Source: Nakaseomyces glabratus | Lineage: Eukaryota > Ascomycota > Saccharomycetes > Saccharomycetales > Saccharomycetaceae | DNA: 64,000 nucleotides | Reading direction: 5' to 3' | Assembly (NCBI RefSeq): GCF_010111755.1 | Contig: NC_088963.1 | Location: forward strand, 558,001 to 622,000 | Shown: positions 8,145 to 18,047 of the stretch, piece after piece | Position numbering within the stretch: the stretch's first letter is position 1 | Layout: each line of letters starts with the position of its first letter | Translations under genes and position numbers: made by a program | The notes under the pieces: model-generated | The model's database searches: none | The model's input: only the letters and a program-made list of their open reading frames with translations | Told to the model about the DNA's origin: nothing

Positions 8145-9494
8145 CTAACCCGATAGCTCGCATATATCCTTTTCTCCTTGCTCTTTATTTGTCGTTCTGG
8201 GCTGCTCGTTTTTGGAAACTGATTGCTCTCTGGGAATGGATGCACGAAGTTTAGCATATTTCTCTATAACATCTTCCTTTCTCAGAACATCCTCAGCAGC
8301 CTTCACACCGGCCAGTTTAATATTTCTCGCCTTACCAACCCCAAGTATAGTACCATCTCCAGTTCTGCATTGTACAATTGTCACTGGATTTTCATTAGTG
8401 GGTCTCTGTACTGTATGATAATGTAGTTTTAAAGCTGCATAACCAATCAATGAATATAGCTTTCTCTTGGCATTCATGTCTAAATTGTTTGTTGGCTCGA
8501 GTTGAATACTTGTTTTCATTGCTTCTTCGATCTTCGGCTTCGCAAGCTTCTTTAGCCACTTTCTTATTTTGACTAAGTTGGTCTTTGGATCGTCCTCCAT
8601 TAATCCTCCAATATAGGCCTCAAAAATATCGGCGGACGTCTTGGAAGTACTTAGATCGACATCGGGAGACAAGTTACTTTTCAGCTGTTTTGGAAGCTCG
8701 TACAATTCCGACCACTCTCTCAAGGTCTCATTTTTAACAAGTTTTTTCCTCAATTCTGTCAAGTTACCTTCATTTAATGACGGGAACTTGTTATAGATAA
8801 TCATAGTCATTACTGTGTTTAGGATAGAGTCACCCAAAAACTCCAATCTTTCGTTATTAGATTTGATAATATCACTTTCATTCAAATATACCTTATCATT
8901 CACCAGTGACTTGTGCATGAAAACTCTGGCTCTAATTACATGGTCCTTGATCTCTGGCATCTCCGGTGGCCATTTCGAGGATTTCTCCTTTGAAGTGATA
9001 CACTCAGAGGATTCGCTACTCTTGGCCACAGACAAATCCAGGTCTAGCCGTCCGATATCGTCATCCTCCAAATCTTGTAAATCACTGAGTTCCAAATCAC
9101 CCAGCACCGGCTCCCTATTAGAAGCATCGAACTTCGCCTCATACCCACTAATATCGTCCAGCAGAGTGGACTTGTTGAGATCATGTAGTGTCTTAATCTC
9201 AGCGGCCAACTTCAATGGATACCTGGTAAACAAAGAGATTAGCTGCGGTGGCACTTTCTCAGGGTCAGACAGCGAGTTCAAAGTCTCATAATACTGGACT
9301 ATATTCGGGGACAGCTTCAGAATACGCTGGTAAGCCTCCACCAATTTATGCACCGCATGCTCTATCTGGATAGCATTAGAGTATTGGTAAGTACCAACTT
9401 GCTCAGTCGAATTCTTCTCATACAAGTCAACCAACTCAGACGTTAATCGGGATTTCTTCTTGGAAGCTTTCCCAACTTTCCCAATTTTACCCAT
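8145..9494 (-). CDS. RNT1: Ribonuclease III
   Basis: 449 residues; the S. cerevisiae protein is slightly longer. Rnt1 is the nuclear double-strand RNase that cuts tetraloop-capped stems in pre-rRNA, snRNAs, snoRNAs and some mRNAs. The RNase III signature [10 protein letters not shown] lies at about residues 212-222, and the second acidic cluster ([11 protein letters not shown]) follows at about residue 290. The double-stranded RNA-binding domain spans about 338-408 ([14 protein letters not shown] to KAAEDVLR). The N-terminal yeast-specific dimerisation region precedes these, and a short Lys/Glu-rich tail follows. A PAC motif at 9582-9591, 88 bp upstream of the ATG, suggests control with the ribosome-biogenesis genes. 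Confidence 0.97.
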   Translation of the reverse strand: MGKIGKVGKASKKKSRLTSELVDLYEKNSTEQVGTYQYSNAIQIEHAVHKLVEAYQRILKLSPNIVQYYETLNSLSDPEKVPPQLISLFTRYPLKLAAEIKTLHDLNKSTLLDDISGYEAKFDASNREPVLGDLELSDLQDLEDDDIGRLDLDLSVAKSSESSECITSKEKSSKWPPEMPEIKDHVIRARVFMHKSLVNDKVYLNESDIIKSNNERLEFLGDSILNTVMTMIIYNKFPSLNEGNLTELRKKLVKNETLREWSELYELPKQLKSNLSPDVDLSTSKTSADIFEAYIGGLMEDDPKTNLVKIRKWLKKLAKPKIEEAMKTSIQLEPTNNLDMNAKRKLYSLIGYAALKLHYHTVQRPTNENPVTIVQCRTGDGTILGVGKARNIKLAGVKAAEDVLRKEDVIEKYAKLRASIPREQSVSKNEQPRTTNKEQGEKDICELSG

Positions 9495-10223
9495 CGCTCG
9501 CTAATACAACTCCTAGTAGTATACAATTTTGCCCTTATGTAACTGATAAAAACAACAAGCGTTCTTATACTCCCAATAGAAGCGATGAGCTGAGCTTTAT
9601 TTTTTTTTTTTTTCACTGCAGAATTTTATTTTTTTTTTTTTCGTTCAGTTTTTCAGTTCTTTTTTTTCTTCCCACAGCTTGTTCCCTCCCTGTCACGCAG
9701 AAGGAAAAGAAAGGGCTTAGATAATGGTAATGATTGCGCCAGAGATATACTTCTTGTCCTTGACATACAATCTATTTAATCCTGGGGTTTGGGTTTGTCC
9801 TTTACATACCTCCATCTGCCATTTCCATCTTTTGCTAGTTGCAAAGTGTAAAAAATTCCATAACACCGAATCACTTTCCTAATCGGGAAAATCGAAGCTT
9901 TTCCCATTTCATCCCAAAAATCTATTTGGAACCTTCGCTTCGGTCCAACCTTAATTCACCTCCTTTAGAAAAGCCCGCATAGAGGATCAGCTATTTCCCC
10001 ATTTGATATTCTATGCTCTCTCTGAAGCACAGAAACATTCGATTGTTGGATCTCGCATCTCGTGCTTTTGTACGTACATCTCTGTGTGTCTGTGTGTCTC
10101 TGTGTTTCTCTGAATGTTTACTGTGTCTCTCCGTGTGTTTCTCTGTGAGTGCGGGGGAGGGGCGGGAAGCCAGAGAAGAGTGGGAAGCATACACATTGTT
10201 AAATGAAAGGCTTTCTATTAGAA
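9495..10223. other. RNT1 promoter and CUS1 3' region
   Basis: 729 bp. It contains the RNT1 PAC motif, two long T tracts (9600-9645) and a low-complexity stretch of TCTGTGTG-type repeats (about 10078-10150). Short frames here are repeat-driven. No gene is recognised. Confidence 0.6.
9582..9591. promoter_or_regulatory. PAC motif upstream of RNT1
   Basis: GCGATGAGCT matches the PAC element (GCGATGAG) bound by Dot6/Tod6 and typical of rRNA-processing and Pol I/III genes. It lies 88 bp upstream of the RNT1 ATG, within the usual PAC distance. Confidence 0.7.
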
Positions 10224-11489
10224 TCAGAACTTGTAATTGGCCAACTCATCCTGTGCAGACTCGACATTGTCCTGAATTCCCCCGTGTTCGACAGATCCAC
10301 GGATGGTGTTGACTGGCTTCGCACTATGTGATTCTGGTATAGACGTCACTGGCTCTGGCTTCTTTACTTCTTCTGGTACTGGTACTTCTGGTACTGGTAC
10401 TTCTACTTCAACTTCTACTTCTGGTACTTCTACTTCTGGTGCCTGTTGATGGTCGTCAAATTGGAGAATCGCGCCAAACAGTGGGGTGTTTGTCCAGTTG
10501 CTCTTGCTCACCTTTCCGTACTTGTTGTCCTTGAAGTTGCTTATATCCCAATTTAGACCAGCTATTTTCATGTTTGGGTAGCTCGGAGGCATGCCAAGAT
10601 CCTTCATCCTTAGACACCACGGTGGTAACTGACCCGGCTGCAGGCCTAGCGCATGCCTCAAGTCATCGCTGAGCCTGCCTGGTATCCTGTCCTTGACTAG
10701 CTTGCGCCATCTGGCTTCACCTTGCAGGTTTCTGTTCTCATAGTATACATCACCGTACGGTAACATCGTGTCAGGCTTCCACTTCTTTCCTAGCTTGAAA
10801 AACACATCGTAAAGCTTCTTGTAATCCAGATCTAGCTTTCCAAGCTTGGGTCGTACCGCGTTTCTCGTTTGCTCCTTCAGTTTCTCTTGCTCTTCATCCT
10901 CAGGGAGCGTATTCCTCATGGAGTCCACACCTGTCTGCTTGATCAGGTCTGGCAGCTCAAACGGCTTCTTCTCCAGCAGCGACCGCCCAGATAGATAGTC
11001 CCGCTTCGATTGCCAATGGCTCGGCACTTGTACAACGTTAAACGACGTCTTTACAGAAGCCAAAAAATAAGGCTCCTTGGCATCACAGTCGTGCTTCTCT
11101 ATCAGCTGTGGTGTCAGCACAGAGCTTTTCAACTCAGCAAGCGTCGGTTTGTTCATTAACCTTGCCTTTCTGTTTGAAAGCGGCTGTGGGATGGCATCTG
11201 CACTTTTAGCATCTGCACTTTTAGCATCTGCACTTTTAGCATCTGCAACATGATCATCGCGTAAAGTAGGTTCATGGCTCGCTACCTTAGGATTCCTGTC
11301 TTCTTCCACATCCCGTTCTTCAACGCCATTGAACTTCTTGAATAACTCCCGGTACTCTGACTCGAGGTTAGGTGTCGCATTCACACGCTTCTTCTTCTTG
11401 GCAGGCTGCTTATGCGTGGTCTCTATCGCGTCTATTATACTGGCCTTAACATCCGACACACCCGATCTCTTACGCTTGCTTCTGGCCAT
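10224..11489 (-). CDS. CUS1: U2 snRNP SF3b subunit Cus1 (SF3B2 homologue)
   Basis: 421 residues. Cus1 is the yeast SF3b145/SF3B2 protein that stabilises U2 snRNP on the branch site during pre-mRNA splicing, with Hsh49. The basic N-terminus is followed by the conserved DUF382 region (about 110-260: NKPTLAELKS, KRDYLSGRSLLEKKPFELPDLI, RPKLGKLDLDYKKLYDVFFK). The PSP proline-rich motif lies at about 266-310 (PGRLSDDLRHALGL, LPPWCLRMKDLGMPPSYP). Two low-complexity tracts stand out: an AKSAD repeat near residues 80-97 and a PEVEV/PVPEV repeat near the C-terminus. RNT1-CUS1 order and orientation match S. cerevisiae YMR239C-YMR240C. Confidence 0.96.
   Translation of the reverse strand: MARSKRKRSGVSDVKASIIDAIETTHKQPAKKKKRVNATPNLESEYRELFKKFNGVEERDVEEDRNPKVASHEPTLRDDHVADAKSADAKSADAKSADAIPQPLSNRKARLMNKPTLAELKSSVLTPQLIEKHDCDAKEPYFLASVKTSFNVVQVPSHWQSKRDYLSGRSLLEKKPFELPDLIKQTGVDSMRNTLPEDEEQEKLKEQTRNAVRPKLGKLDLDYKKLYDVFFKLGKKWKPDTMLPYGDVYYENRNLQGEARWRKLVKDRIPGRLSDDLRHALGLQPGQLPPWCLRMKDLGMPPSYPNMKIAGLNWDISNFKDNKYGKVSKSNWTNTPLFGAILQFDDHQQAPEVEVPEVEVEVEVPVPEVPVPEEVKKPEPVTSIPESHSAKPVNTIRGSVEHGGIQDNVESAQDELANYKF
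11194..11248. repeat. 15-bp minisatellite inside CUS1
   Basis: GCATCTGCACTTTTA is repeated three times in full (11194-11238) plus a partial copy. The unit is a multiple of three and encodes the AKSAD pentapeptide repeat of Cus1. Confidence 0.95.
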
Positions 11490-11583
11490 CCTTGTTGCAA
11501 CGCCCTATCGGTATGATACACACTGCCTTTACACACTGAATACTATATACGCTCCGGTTGCAGTTTTTATTACTTTGCAGCTA

Positions 11584-11593
11584 AGCTCATCGC
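11584..11593. promoter_or_regulatory. PAC motif upstream of CUS1
   Basis: AGCTCATCGC is the reverse complement of GCGATGAGCT. It lies 95 bp upstream of the CUS1 ATG and about 525 bp upstream of RRN3, so it more likely serves CUS1. Confidence 0.55.
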
Positions 11594-11907
11594 AACTTAT
11601 CCACTGCGCATGTGCAAAGTGATAACAGTTACCTGGTTTCATCAAACTTGGATATACTCATTGGCAGAACAATTGAAGAAGTTATGCCAGGATTTGATAC
11701 CTACATGCTGATAGTAAACTGAGGCAAATATGTGGGAACTTGGGTGTCCCCAAAAGCAATACTGCAAAAGGTTATACAACCTTCCCATGCAATACTCTTG
11801 TTATCACGTTGTATATCACCTAAAATGTACTCTGTACTTCACATCCCACAATTTCCACATTGTCTTTCCTTAAAGGAATTTCAATTGTTTGAATTGAAGG
11901 GGGTGAT

Positions 11908-11966
11908 GCTCATCGCTTTTAAATTTTTCAAAAATTTTCAGCTTTTTTTTTTTTGAAATTTTTCAG
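11908..11966. promoter_or_regulatory. PAC plus RRPE module upstream of RRN3
   Basis: GCTCATCGC (PAC, reverse) at 11908-11916 is followed within 5-15 bp by AAATTTTTCA and AAAATTTTCA (11921-11940), and then by TTGAAATTTTTCAG (11953-11966). The AAAATTTT cores match the RRPE element. The PAC-RRPE pairing is the classic signature of ribosome-biogenesis promoters, which fits the Pol I factor RRN3 about 150-210 bp downstream. Confidence 0.75.
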
Positions 11967-12118
11967 TTTATATAATATTATTAAGTAAAGATAGTTTCAA
12001 CAGTGTGATATCTGAGCGGTCCTGCAGCTGGTGAGATAATATCGTTGATATCAAGTTAGTGGACACTGGTGTTGCTTTTCGGGTTTACGTTTGGCAATCT
12101 ATTAGTGAACGTGGAAAG

Positions 12119-14292
12119 ATGATGGTGTTTGAAAGCAATAACAAACGTCCTGCTACTGAGGAACTACCGGATATAGAATCGAAGAAACCCAGGGTTGATA
12201 TCGTGGGTTCTACAGAGATATACGTGGAAGCTGGTAATGATGCTCATTTCTCAGATGAAATGTATAGAAAATTTATAAAAAATGCTCTTGATGAACTAGA
12301 AAAGGTATGTTATAGCCCTCAAAGACAGAATTGAAAAAAAAATATAAAGTGTTACTGGATAGAAGCTTGTCAATTTTAACTTTGATGTAGCTTGTCCAGA
12401 TACACTTTGTGGATTTCTAATTTAACCGGATATTTGTTTTTACTAACATTGCTCTCCATTACACAAACATCAACAATAAAAATTATTAGAAATAACAACA
12501 GAACGAAGAATATAGAGACAACTTAAATGAAAAAAATGAAACTACCTATGGTCAACATTTCTTACAATATTTCTCTGTTTCAGTTTTATTGCTGTTTCTT
12601 CTAATTTTGAGTGATATTTGATGGGTATATTCCACACAGAATGATCCAATGCAAATAAATGCCATAACGAGTCAGATATCCCTGTCAGCGAAGAATCCTG
12701 ATAGAATTAGTACAAAGAATTTTACTATCCTTCTGGAAGTACTTTCAAACAATATAAACAAAGTGGATTCTTCCAAGGGTTTGCCTCTGATTCAATGTAT
12801 CATAAATTTCGAAAAATGGTGGGAACTTCCTGATCCTGCCTTAGGTAAATATATATTTTTCATTAAGGTACTTTGTTCAAGTATACCTAAATGGTGGCAA
12901 GATGTGGCTATGATAATGATATCCAGCTTCATCTTGAGTTCTGAAAAGACTACACAACACCATGAATTACTGAAGTACTTCTTACGCATGATACCTTCCT
13001 CTATGAGTTATATCGACTCATACCTGATAAGGTATTTCCCTAACAAAAATGACTCCAAGAAGAACATAGTCAACTACATATCGAATGTCTTGATGCTGAC
13101 TAGCTATTGTCAAGAACTGAAGTTTCAAGCTTGGTCCTTGATCATGGAAAGAGTCATCTCAATTGATGTTGAGCTACAAAATGAACTAGACGAGTTGGAT
13201 GATGATATAGATGATGAAATGGTAGACGATGATGGCGACGACAGTGATGAAGATGAAGATGATGAGGATGAAGATCATAGTGGCGCTGAAGATGATGCGG
13301 AAGATGATGAGGATGAAGATGACGGTGATGATTTCGATGACGCCGATGGCCAAGAAGAGTACAATATTGATCTCACTCAAGGTATCAAGGAACTGTCAAA
13401 TAAGCTTGATGCCATTCTATCTTTATTGAGTTCGGAGATTATCAAAGACATGACACCAGAGAAGCTTGAGAGTGGTGAAGGTATTGGAACATTCAATACT
13501 CTGACCACTTTGTTCAAAACTCACATTCTACCAACATACTATACCCGTTCAGTGCAATATATCATGTTCCATCTCTCACAACAACAACTCGAATTGATGG
13601 ATTCATATCTCGTCACATTGATAGATATTTCTTTTGCTGCAAACGAGACATCAGAAAAGAGGATCAAATCTTTACAATACCTGGGATCATATATTGCTAG
13701 AGCCAAGAAGTTGTCAAGAACACAAATAGTCTTTGTTGCAAGCTACTTGACATCTTGGTTAAACCGTTACGTGATAGAAAGAGAAGAGGAAGTTAACCAA
13801 CCTGGAGGTATGGACAGGTTCAAGCATTTTTATGCAGCTTTCCAAGCTCTATGTTACATCTTTTGTTTCAGACATAAAGATTTGCGGGATGTGGACGGTA
13901 GCTGGGAATGTGAACTGGACAAGTTCTTCACGAGAATGGTTATTTCCAAATTCAATCCGTTGAAGTACTGCAATGAGAACGTTATGCTAATGTTTGCAAG
14001 AATTGCCCAAGAGGAAGACGTCGCATATTGTTTCAGCATCATTGAAAACAACAACAACGAATTGCTAAGAGGTATTATGGGTAAAGCGGACTCCTCTAGA
14101 GGTGGTACTCCTACACCAATGGGACCAGCAACATCTTGGTCCTTGGCCACTAGGCAACAATTTATAGATTTACAAAGCTACTTCCCATATGATCCATTGT
14201 TCCTAAAGAATTACAAGAACATGATGAAGGAGTATTACATCGAGTGGAGCGAAGCAGGCGGAGAATATGAAAGCGATGGATCAGACGAGTGA
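12119..14292 (+). CDS. RRN3: RNA polymerase I initiation factor Rrn3 (two exons)
   Basis: Rrn3 (TIF-IA) binds Pol I and makes it competent to start rRNA transcription. Exon 1 is 12119-12304 and exon 2 is 12640-14292; joined they give 612 residues, close to the S. cerevisiae protein. Exon 1 ends in frame at DELEK and exon 2 resumes NDPMQINAI, which restores the family block around MY-x-KF-x-K-ALDELEK. I start at MMVFESNNKRP (12119), which matches the yeast N-terminus; an in-frame ATG at 12059 would add 20 unrelated residues. Exon 2 has the conserved HEAT-like body (INFEKWWELP, IPKWWQDV, SYLTSWLNRYVIEREEEV, ATRQQFIDLQSYFPYDPLFLKNY) and an acidic tract at about 243-300. S. cerevisiae RRN3 (YKL125W) has no intron as far as I know. 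Confidence 0.93.
12305..12639 (+). other. Spliceosomal intron in RRN3
   Basis: 335-nt phase-0 intron. The 5' site is GTATGT (12305-12310), the branch site is a perfect TACTAAC (12441-12447), and the 3' site is CACACAG ending at 12639. Without splicing, translation stops after nine extra codons. The branch-to-3' site distance (about 193 nt) is long. A stronger-looking TTTCAG ends at 12583, but using it gives a stop after six codons, so CACACAG is the only acceptor I found that restores the Rrn3 frame. Confidence 0.9.
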
Positions 14293-14960
14293 TTGTTTGA
14301 CTTTTTATCAATATTCACACAAATCTCCCAGAAGCATATCAATACCAATGGCATTATTTTATTCTACAATTTTTTTTCTCTACATTATTGATTTTTTTAC
14401 TACATTATATTTTCTTTCTTCTGCAAAATGGAGAAAGAGCGGTGCATTATAGATTTTTCATCCTTAAGTTTCTTTATCTTAAATCCAAACCTCATATTAA
14501 TACCAAAAGTACATCTCTCAAGAGACATACTCTATATTATTTCTCTGTATTTAATATATACAATCCCCAGCAAATACATTCTAAACTTCGCAATATAGTT
14601 GCTTACGTTAACTGCAATGGCTCTGCCAAAATTTTCTCTGACAAAAATTGCCAAAATAACGTCTTTCCTGAAGAACATCCTGCAGTAAAACATTGAACAA
14701 AATTCAATGTCAAAGTCATGGTTTGCCAGGTTTTTGACATAGACTGGCATTCCAAGGAAGGTTACAGTAAATTGTTATTGATCTGAATCCCAAAGTCAAA
14801 TCTTGACATTGCAAGCAGTGAAAGGCTTGCAGATATATTCCTGACTTGGAGGTGGACAGTAACCAGCAAAGATATTGATCAATAAAGGACGGCTAAGTAC
14901 TGCCAACGTAATCAAATTAATATACACAGGAGGACAGCAATTGATAGAGGAAGTACTAAG
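14293..14960. other. Spacer between RRN3 and RIM2
   Basis: 668 bp. The small frames at 14267-14750 overlap on both strands and resemble nothing known. No gene or RNA is recognised; it presumably contains the RIM2 promoter. It is also a synteny breakpoint (chromosome XI-like gene next to a chromosome II-like block). Confidence 0.5.
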
Positions 14961-16106
14961 ATGCCTAAGCGGACTTTGGAAGAATGGGAAGAGGATGCTA
15001 TGGAGTCGGTGCCGTACCTGGCCAGTGATGAGAAAGGGTCAAACTACAGAGAGGCTACTCAACCGGTGATTCTTGAGGATTCTAAAATTGTTCAACCTAA
15101 ATTGGAAGTTCATAAAACAGTGAAGCCATGGGTACATTTTTTAGCTGGTGGTATAGGTGGTATGGCAGGAGCTGTAGTGACGTGCCCATTTGATTTAGTG
15201 AAAACTAGGCTGCAAAGTGACATATACCAGAACATGTACAAGAGTCAAGCTGAAGCTTTGATGATGAATACCACAAGACCTAGAATTGTGAATTTGACCT
15301 TACAAGCTGCAACACATTTCAAAGAGACAGTTAGCATTATTGGAAATGTGTATCGCCAAGAAGGTTTTAGAAGTTTGTTTAAAGGTTTAGGTCCCAACTT
15401 AGTTGGCGTAATTCCGGCAAGAAGTATTAATTTTTTCACCTATGGTACTACAAAGGACATATACTCCAAGGCCTTCAACAATGGACAAGAAGCACCTTGG
15501 ATCCATTTGATGGCTGCTGCCACAGCAGGCTGGGCAACTGCAACAGCTACCAATCCTATATGGATGGTGAAGACCAGAGTTCAACTTGATAAAGCTGGGA
15601 AAACAAGGACATACAAAAATTCATATGACTGTTTGAAAAGTATTTTGAGAAATGAGGGTATATATGGACTTTACAGAGGTTTGAGTGCGTCATATCTTGG
15701 CTCAGTCGAAGGTATCTTACAGTGGCTACTATACGAGCAACTAAAACATTTAATAAAGAAAAGATCCATAGAGAAATTTGGAGCTCATGATGAAAGCACC
15801 ATGACTACAACAGATAAGATAAAACAATGGTGCCAGAGATCGGGGGGTGCAGGCCTTGCAAAATTTATGGCTAGTATAGTAACTTATCCCCACGAAGTTG
15901 TGAGAACCAGATTAAGACAATCGCCATTAGAGAATGGTAAAGTAAAATATACTGGACTTGTACAAAGCTTCAGAGTTATCATCAAGGAGGAAGGCTTAGC
16001 ATCCATGTATAGTGGTCTGACTCCTCATTTAATGAGAACTGTTCCAAATAGTATTATTATGTTTGGTACTTGGGAGGTTGTGATAAAATTGCTTTCTGAT
16101 ATTTGA
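14961..16106 (+). CDS. RIM2: Mitochondrial pyrimidine nucleotide carrier
   Basis: 381 residues. Rim2 exchanges pyrimidine nucleotides across the inner mitochondrial membrane and is needed for mtDNA upkeep. Three mitochondrial-carrier repeats are visible with their signatures: CPFDLVKTRLQ (about 74), NPIWMVKTRVQ (about 196) and YPHEVVRTRLRQ (about 307). The N-terminal segment KRTLEEWEEDAMESVPYL and the body FVKGLGPNLVGVIPARSINFF-like region match yeast Rim2 closely. The ATG at 14961 opens with MPKRTLEEWEED, as in S. cerevisiae. It starts the long block collinear with YBR192W-YBR208C. Confidence 0.97.
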   Translation: MPKRTLEEWEEDAMESVPYLASDEKGSNYREATQPVILEDSKIVQPKLEVHKTVKPWVHFLAGGIGGMAGAVVTCPFDLVKTRLQSDIYQNMYKSQAEALMMNTTRPRIVNLTLQAATHFKETVSIIGNVYRQEGFRSLFKGLGPNLVGVIPARSINFFTYGTTKDIYSKAFNNGQEAPWIHLMAAATAGWATATATNPIWMVKTRVQLDKAGKTRTYKNSYDCLKSILRNEGIYGLYRGLSASYLGSVEGILQWLLYEQLKHLIKKRSIEKFGAHDESTMTTTDKIKQWCQRSGGAGLAKFMASIVTYPHEVVRTRLRQSPLENGKVKYTGLVQSFRVIIKEEGLASMYSGLTPHLMRTVPNSIIMFGTWEVVIKLLSDI

Positions 16107-16577
16107 ATACCTTAATGCGATCATGTGAGCACACACTTGAGTGTTGAAAGCTATATCTGATGTTTTGATGACCTTCTTAACGATAAATACCCAAATTTGC
16201 TTCGGGAATAATTCAAATACCATAGTTCATGCGATCGAATATACGAGGCACCTAAGTTCCCGTTAACTAATATTTATTGTTTCACGATTTTTGTTCCATT
16301 TTCATTGTTATTAATTTATGTTTTTGTTTCGTGATTTCATCCTCTAAAACTGTCCATATAAGCAGCGAAGAATAACGCAATCATTGTCTTGTGAATATCA
16401 AACCTACATAATACACCTAATAGAATATTTTGAAATTAAATTGCATCATTAAAAATGTATATATGTTATTGCTAATCAGAGGTAAACTAACCACATTCAA
16501 CTAAGATAGTTCAACTATTTCATCATGAAATATAATTACTTAAAGTATCACTGTATAGTAACTTGGCATGAAATTGA
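16107..16577. other. 3' intergenic region between convergent RIM2 and MED8
   Basis: 471 bp, AT-rich, between two gene ends. No gene or RNA is recognised. Confidence 0.5.
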
Positions 16578-17288
16578 TTAATCTGCCATAATGATGTCTT
16601 TGTCACCAGATTGTTCGTTATTTGTAGAAAGTCCTTCCTGCGAACTGCTACCACGATCAACTTCTCCTCTTGACATATATTTTAGGACATCTTCGACTTG
16701 GAATGGACTCTGTGCTCTTTGTCGTACTGACGTCTTCACAGGTTTTAATGCATTCCCCAACACGTCTAAGTCGTCAGCGGTATCCCCATTAGATTCACGC
16801 TTTTCAAACTCCTTGGCAAATACTTCTAAAGCCCATTTAGAGTCCTCGTTGTTCTTTTCCAGTATTTTCTCAATTTCATCATCACGCATCATATTCGTAT
16901 CCACACCTGAAGCTTCAATGGCATCTTTAATCCATTCCTCTACTTCAGGTATGTTCTTTTTTCTTAGTAATGTAGTCAGTAGACTTTCATGAGATGTAGT
17001 AGGGAACTTTGGTAAAGGGTATACTATTGTTGAGTCCAGTGTATCTTCGAAATGTTGTAATGTAGATGTCACAGACATAAGCTGCGATAATGTCACATTG
17101 ATCTGAGACTGCAGAGAATACCACTGAGTCAAATCAGCTCTTGAAAGATCGTCTCGGATACGACGCAACGAGTGTGTCAACTGGGCGAGTCTCATCCTCA
17201 CCGAGTCCAATGCAGGACCGGGTACTCCACTATAATCGGGCTTTATATCTTCCACTAATGCTCCATTTATTCCAGACATGGTCCCCAC
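16578..17288 (-). CDS. MED8: Mediator head subunit Med8
   Basis: 236 residues. Med8 belongs to the Mediator head module, which bridges activators and RNA polymerase II, and anchors Med18/Med20. The conserved N-terminal helices are clear (SGVPGPALDSVRMRLAQLTHSLRRIRDDLSRADL, then QWYSLQSQINVTLSQLMSVTSTLQHF). They are followed by VYPLPKFPTTSHESLLTTLLRKKNIPEVEEW, and a short FQVEDVLKYMSRG helix near the C-terminus corresponds to the Med18-binding helix. The start could be 17288 or the in-frame ATG at 17279. Position next to RIM2 matches YBR193C. Confidence 0.95.
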   Translation of the reverse strand: MGTMSGINGALVEDIKPDYSGVPGPALDSVRMRLAQLTHSLRRIRDDLSRADLTQWYSLQSQINVTLSQLMSVTSTLQHFEDTLDSTIVYPLPKFPTTSHESLLTTLLRKKNIPEVEEWIKDAIEASGVDTNMMRDDEIEKILEKNNEDSKWALEVFAKEFEKRESNGDTADDLDVLGNALKPVKTSVRQRAQSPFQVEDVLKYMSRGEVDRGSSSQEGLSTNNEQSGDKDIIMAD

Positions 17289-17449
17289 TAGTTATGCAAT
17301 TAATCTATGTTAACCACCGTCAAAGTACTGTAGTGTAATTTTCAAAGAGGTTGCTCTATTATATGTTACCGTTGTGCTAAGAGTTGTCCAAGAATTCGCA
17401 GTTTCAATTTAACTCGCCTTTTTCTCACTGAAGCTTTATGAAAAATAGT

Positions 17450-17467
17450 TGCGATGAGCTCATCGCA
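17450..17467. promoter_or_regulatory. Perfect 18-bp palindrome of two PAC motifs
   Basis: TGCGATGAGCTCATCGCA reads identically on both strands and fuses two PAC cores head to head. It lies between divergent MED8 (162 bp from its ATG) and AIM4 (103 bp from its ATG). Confidence 0.7.
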
Positions 17468-17569
17468 TAATAAAGGCTAGAAATAGTTTCAATTGATTCA
17501 ACCCATTGATACTCTAGATACTATCAATAAGCAACTGAAAGATAATTTTAATTAGCTTTTGACTAATAA

Positions 17570-17968
17570 ATGGTGCATTCTGATAATAATATCATTAAGG
17601 ACCCGAAGAGGAATGGCGAGAAACCGGTGGAGATGATTCTGAATGGTAACAGGAAAGAATCAAAACGCTACAATGAACAGCTGTCGTCATTAGAAGAAAG
17701 AAAGCAAAAGAAGAAACTAAAAGTAGTCCAGGAAGACTCAGCTTATATGGACCAGAGTGCCAATCAAACTAGCTCTGCCGGTTTAGACAAAGATACCAAT
17801 GAATTAGGACCGAAGAGTATATTTTATGACCCTGACTGGAATCCCAAAGGAGAAGCACCTGATGGTTTCAGAAACGTACCTTATAATCCCAAGACATTCA
17901 AAAGGCTGCATAATCAAATAGAGGAGGATTTAGGTTCTTTATCAGGTAAGTTAAAGTATCCTGAGTAA
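17570..17968 (+). CDS. AIM4: Small Aim4/Soy1-like protein
   Basis: 132 residues, with no membrane segment or signal peptide. The N-terminal half is Lys/Glu/Asn-rich. The conserved part is the end: [33 protein letters not shown]. Position between MED8 and MSI1, orientation and length match S. cerevisiae YBR194W (AIM4/SOY1), a protein of unclear molecular function linked by genetics to mitochondrial inheritance. The assignment rests mainly on synteny and this C-terminal motif. Confidence 0.8.
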
Positions 17969-18047
17969 CGAAGTGTGATGAAACACTCCCTACATGCAAA
18001 TTATTAAATGACTATATCTATATATGTCCCATAATGGTAACCAAGCT

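Larger units (their letters stand above)
11490..12118. other. Divergent promoter region, CUS1 and RRN3
   Basis: 629 bp. It holds a PAC motif 95 bp upstream of CUS1 (11584-11593) and a PAC/RRPE module for RRN3 (11908-11966). Frames at 11329-11622 and 11732-11956 look like chance. No further gene is seen. Confidence 0.65.

Noticed and set aside
13186..13380. Ile-rich minus-strand frame inside RRN3
   Set aside because: It is the antisense of the Asp/Glu-rich tract (GAT repeats read as ATC) of Rrn3.
12649..14292. RRN3 as a single-exon gene starting at 12649
   Set aside because: This would lose the conserved MYRKFIKNALDELEK block, which lies upstream and joins in frame through a canonical intron.
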